DNA of 64,000 nucleotides from Azadirachta indica (taxonomy: Eukaryota; Streptophyta; Magnoliopsida; Sapindales; Meliaceae). Shown in pieces: positions 61,136-64,000 of this stretch. How positions within the stretch are numbered: position 1 is the stretch's first letter; every line of letters starts with the position of its first letter. Where the stretch lies: contig CM040443.1 in the NCBI GenBank assembly GCA_022749755.1, positions 4,317,191-4,381,190 on the forward strand. Direction: 5' to 3'. Under the pieces are notes generated by a model that searched no databases, was not told the DNA's origin, and saw only the letters and a program-made list of their open reading frames with translations. A program made the position numbers and the translations under genes.

Positions 61136-64000
61136 CACTAATCATAATGCCACAACATAGGGAAGTAGAGAAAAGCACATGCCTTAAAAGCAATCGCGTG
61201 TGCCACAGGAAGCCCTTGACTACCATTCCGCGCAAATAGGGATAGGTCACCTACAAAATCTAAGAGCTTATGACGACAAGGTTAATCAGGGAACCACAAT
61301 GGAGGATTTAACCAACCTTTCTGGCACTGCAGAACACAGGTAAGATAAAGAAGATTTGGGATGTTATCCTCAACATGAAAGTTCTTGTTCAGAAGAAAAT
61401 TCTTTTTAAGTTTGTATAGTCTATACAATTTTCTAATGTTTTAGTCTGAAGTCAGTAGATATTAAACACCTGCCTTTATCAATCGAAAATGTAAAGCAAT
61501 AGAAATTCTCTAAGATGTCAATTTAGCACTCCTTGCATAAACTGAACCGAAGTTTATATGTCAGTCCACCGCAATATACTTTTGCAATAAACATTTTGTG
61601 TAATCCTCGTTGTTATCTGAATTGGAAAGTCATGCTCCATTTAAACCCAGTAAAAGTTGTAAAAATATTGGTTATATTTATAAGTGGGATTACCTTATTT
61701 ATATGAAGATGAAAGATGTCCTCAACAAATCAGAGAACCTAGCACCCATTTTTTTCCTGTATTAGGGCATTATAATATAGAAATTACAAGAAGTTATTTT
61801 CAAGTTACGGTTACAAGTCACATTTTATGACGTACACCCTGGCTTCCCAACAACTTATTTAGAAGGCCTGTGCTTTACTGTAGGTATAGTGAAGTCAGTA
61901 GATATTAGTGCCGTAGGTGGTAATTTCATGTTGTTGACCAACAGATTGTGTTGGGTTCCAACCAGTCCAACTGATTTTGCATCCATGGACTTTTACCATT
62001 ATGAATAAACGGAGCATCTTACTCACCTACAAATGATGGCATTCTCTAATGATCCCCCTTTAATTAATCCTGCATTGCGCATAAACTCCACCCGGAAGGA
62101 TACATTCACCATTAGCACATTAAGATTGGAACATAGGCTAGTCAAGAAAAAGAAAAACGTAATTTAATTTAAACTGCATGTACTTGAGGAAAATAAATAT
62201 GGCTGACAGTTCTACCACCTTTATATGTTATGAAAGAATACAAATACCAACTGTTGAATGACCATTAATCACAAAAGCTTAAGCTGATGAGAAAGACCCA
62301 AGTCATAGTATTTAAGGTTTAACAAGCCTACTTCAGTAATTAGGCAAAGGAGCACTACGTTTTAAGACTGCAAATGAAAAATGATTACCGAATTTAGGTT
62401 TTAATATCACCCATTCTACTTAAAAAAAATCGATTTGAGCCATTACAAAACTTCTGACTCTCTTATTGAAGGGAAACTTACGCTTGGATGGCTTCTTACC
62501 ATCCATCACTCATCTGATTTAATGAACAAGCAGTTTAGAATATGATACAACCAAAACTATTATCACAACCCTTTTCTGGAGCAAAGTATCTCTCATAGAT
62601 GACTGAGAAAAGGAGCAAACTTTATACTGCAAATGAGAAAAGTGATACCCGCATGGAATTATACGATACAACAGCTTAAGGAGCAAAGTATCACATTGTA
62701 AAATGAGCAAAGTACTAGGCATATGGAATGAAAATAGTCAATAGCTCGAGGGAACGAAAAAGACCTCTGCATAAATGCAAAAGTTCTTGAAGATGCAATA
62801 TTCATTGAATAGCAAGAGTCCTCCAAAGGTGCGGCGAACCATTGGCAGCCAATAGGAGGAACCTGGAACAGAAAAGGAGAAATACCTATGGATGACAGGG
62901 GTGTCTTGGTACCTTGCATATGAAGAAAAAAAAAAAAAACAACATAAACTGGAAGGTCCAAACAAATATTTGCATCTAAGTATAGGCACAATAGAGCAAT
63001 CAATTAAAATCCCATAAACAATTTGATTAGAGGGTTTCAAATAAAAAAAAAATGCAACCAAACTTCCAAACTAAATCTGTACATGATCAGATAACCAATG
63101 TAGCAAAATACCTGGGGAAAGCCAATTCCATAAGAAATGTGAACCTTTGGGGAAGGAAAGCAACTACAAAAGAATCATTTCTCTGCACATATACTGGCTC
63201 ATTCAACTATGGAGCAACTTTTTCGGCATTGTTTCCATGTTGATCCAAAGCCTCCTTTATACCGACTTGTTCGATTGCCTCCACCCATGCACTTGCTGAC
63301 CCATCAAAAATAGGAACCTGTGTCAATTAATTGTTGGCATCATCAATCTTCCCATATTACATTGAAGCATAATCAACCATTTGCCTTCATGGAGCTCCTA
63401 AAAATTCCCTATGGAGAATAAAATCTTACATATTACATATTCGAATATCAATTCTTCTAGCAAATTCACTCTCCATGATCTCAATAGCATGAAAAGGATC
63501 TTCCTACCCTCTATAGCAACTATACTTGCAATTATATGAGCTGGAAGAATCTAGTTCAGATTGATGACAGCTAATCAAAGCAACCCTCTACATTGCAGGA
63601 AACCAGAAAAAAATTTCCCTTCTCTAAGTGTGAGACTAGACACTTCAATTTAGTAAAACATTCATACAATTACAAATCGAAAAGACACGCTTACAACAAA
63701 CCGAGAAAATAAAGTCAACAATTAAACCAATTTGGAAGGTCAAAAAAGATATCCCACAAGTATTTGAGTCTGAAAATAGAATCGAAAACACCAACCTCAA
63801 CCTCGTGATCATCACCATCCAAATTTCTAATCTCAATCTTGCAGTTATCAACACCCTGAGCCTCCAAAGCCGACAGCAATTGCTCAACAGTACGAACTCC
63901 AACTCCTTCCTTACAAAGAGTGGTACACAAGGGAGATTCTTTGGGAAAATCAATGGAAGCAGGAATCAACTTTGATCTAAATTCAAAATACCTTCCTTTA
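60064..64000 (-). pseudogene. LpxC pseudogene, non-processed duplicate running off the window
   Basis: Same-orientation copy of 44611-48.65 kb that keeps introns, so it came from DNA duplication. Ghost exons (minus strand): exon 2 from beyond 64000 to 63796, exon 3 63317-63112, exon 4 62862-62765, exon 5 62091-62027, exon 6 61326-61183, exon 7 60357-60304. Lesions against the intact gene: zinc ligand His to Gln in RTVEQLL (codon 63882-63880); nonsense TAG at 63207-63209; 1-bp losses in exons 3, 4 and 6; nonsense TAA at 61282-61284; acceptor AG changed to GG before exon 5 (62092-62093) and before exon 7 (around 60358-60362). Exon 1 lies outside the window. It cannot encode a working deacetylase; a transcript could still be made. 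Confidence 0.93.
61104..61132. repeat. (AT)n microsatellite in LpxC pseudogene
   Basis: Paralogous to the tract at 45648-45673 but a few units longer. The pair shows the repeat predates the duplication. Confidence 0.9.

Noticed and set aside
1..64000. CRISPR arrays, operons, ribosome binding sites and phage elements
   Set aside because: The window is plant nuclear DNA with spliced genes; the repeats present are tandem duplications and microsatellites without CRISPR-like spacer structure.
1..64000. Organellar DNA insertions or endogenous pararetrovirus
   Set aside because: I looked for plastid/mitochondrial-like GC-richer blocks and viral coding segments and saw none; not a substitute for a database search.

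Overview
The window is nuclear DNA of a dicotyledonous plant. The genes are interrupted by many AT-rich GT-AG introns, the spacers are very AT-rich and full of poly(A/T) and (TA)n tracts, and the gene content (MAP70, a plant UGT73C-type glucosyltransferase, a plant CPSF73-II, a TIR-NBS-LRR relic) is typical of eudicots. TIR-type resistance genes are essentially absent from grasses. I cannot name the species.

Layout. (1) 437-4241, minus: a ten-exon MAP70 microtubule-associated protein gene. (2) 4.3-18.8 kb: a gene-poor, AT-rich desert with diverged tandem repeats, a CpG-rich patch at 5.15-5.3 kb and two ancient copies of a ~2.2 kb unit (14.57-15.95 and 16.75-18.30 kb). (3) 18983-30218, plus: a 13-exon CPSF73-II gene (metallo-beta-lactamase/beta-CASP RNA 3'-end nuclease family, IntS11-like), reconstructed here to 648 codons. 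(4) 31251-35505, minus: an intact single-exon UGT73C-type glycosyltransferase, a broken tandem paralogue lacking its UDP-sugar binding box, and a ~65-bp third fragment. (5) 35.5-39.9 kb: repeats, including a ~0.79 kb tandem duplication. (6) 39966-43644, plus: a six-exon membrane-anchored RING-H2 E3 ligase gene. (7) 44854-49083, minus: a seven-exon plant LpxC gene (lipid A-type pathway deacetylase). (8) 50.3-51.6 kb, minus: a collapsed TIR-NBS-LRR pseudogene. (9) 54694-55185, minus: an unrecognised single-exon membrane protein. (10) 55.3-60.06 kb: a GC-rich degenerate minisatellite and a decayed LTR element. (11) 60064-64000 and beyond, minus: a second, non-processed copy of the LpxC locus that has decayed to a pseudogene.

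The genes do not form a pathway. The main theme is duplication followed by decay: three families (UGT, LpxC, TNL) are each present as broken copies whose lesions can be read directly, and two of them have an intact parent here for comparison. I did not find evidence for an undescribed molecular system. The most useful second looks are the LpxC pair (zinc-ligand His to Gln, two lost splice acceptors, a candidate GC-AG intron and an overlapping upstream ORF), the deletion of the UGT donor-binding box at a 4-bp microhomology, the orphan membrane protein, and several undescribed-looking repeat families. Exon limits come from reading frames, splice consensus and recalled family sequences; no alignment or transcript data were available.
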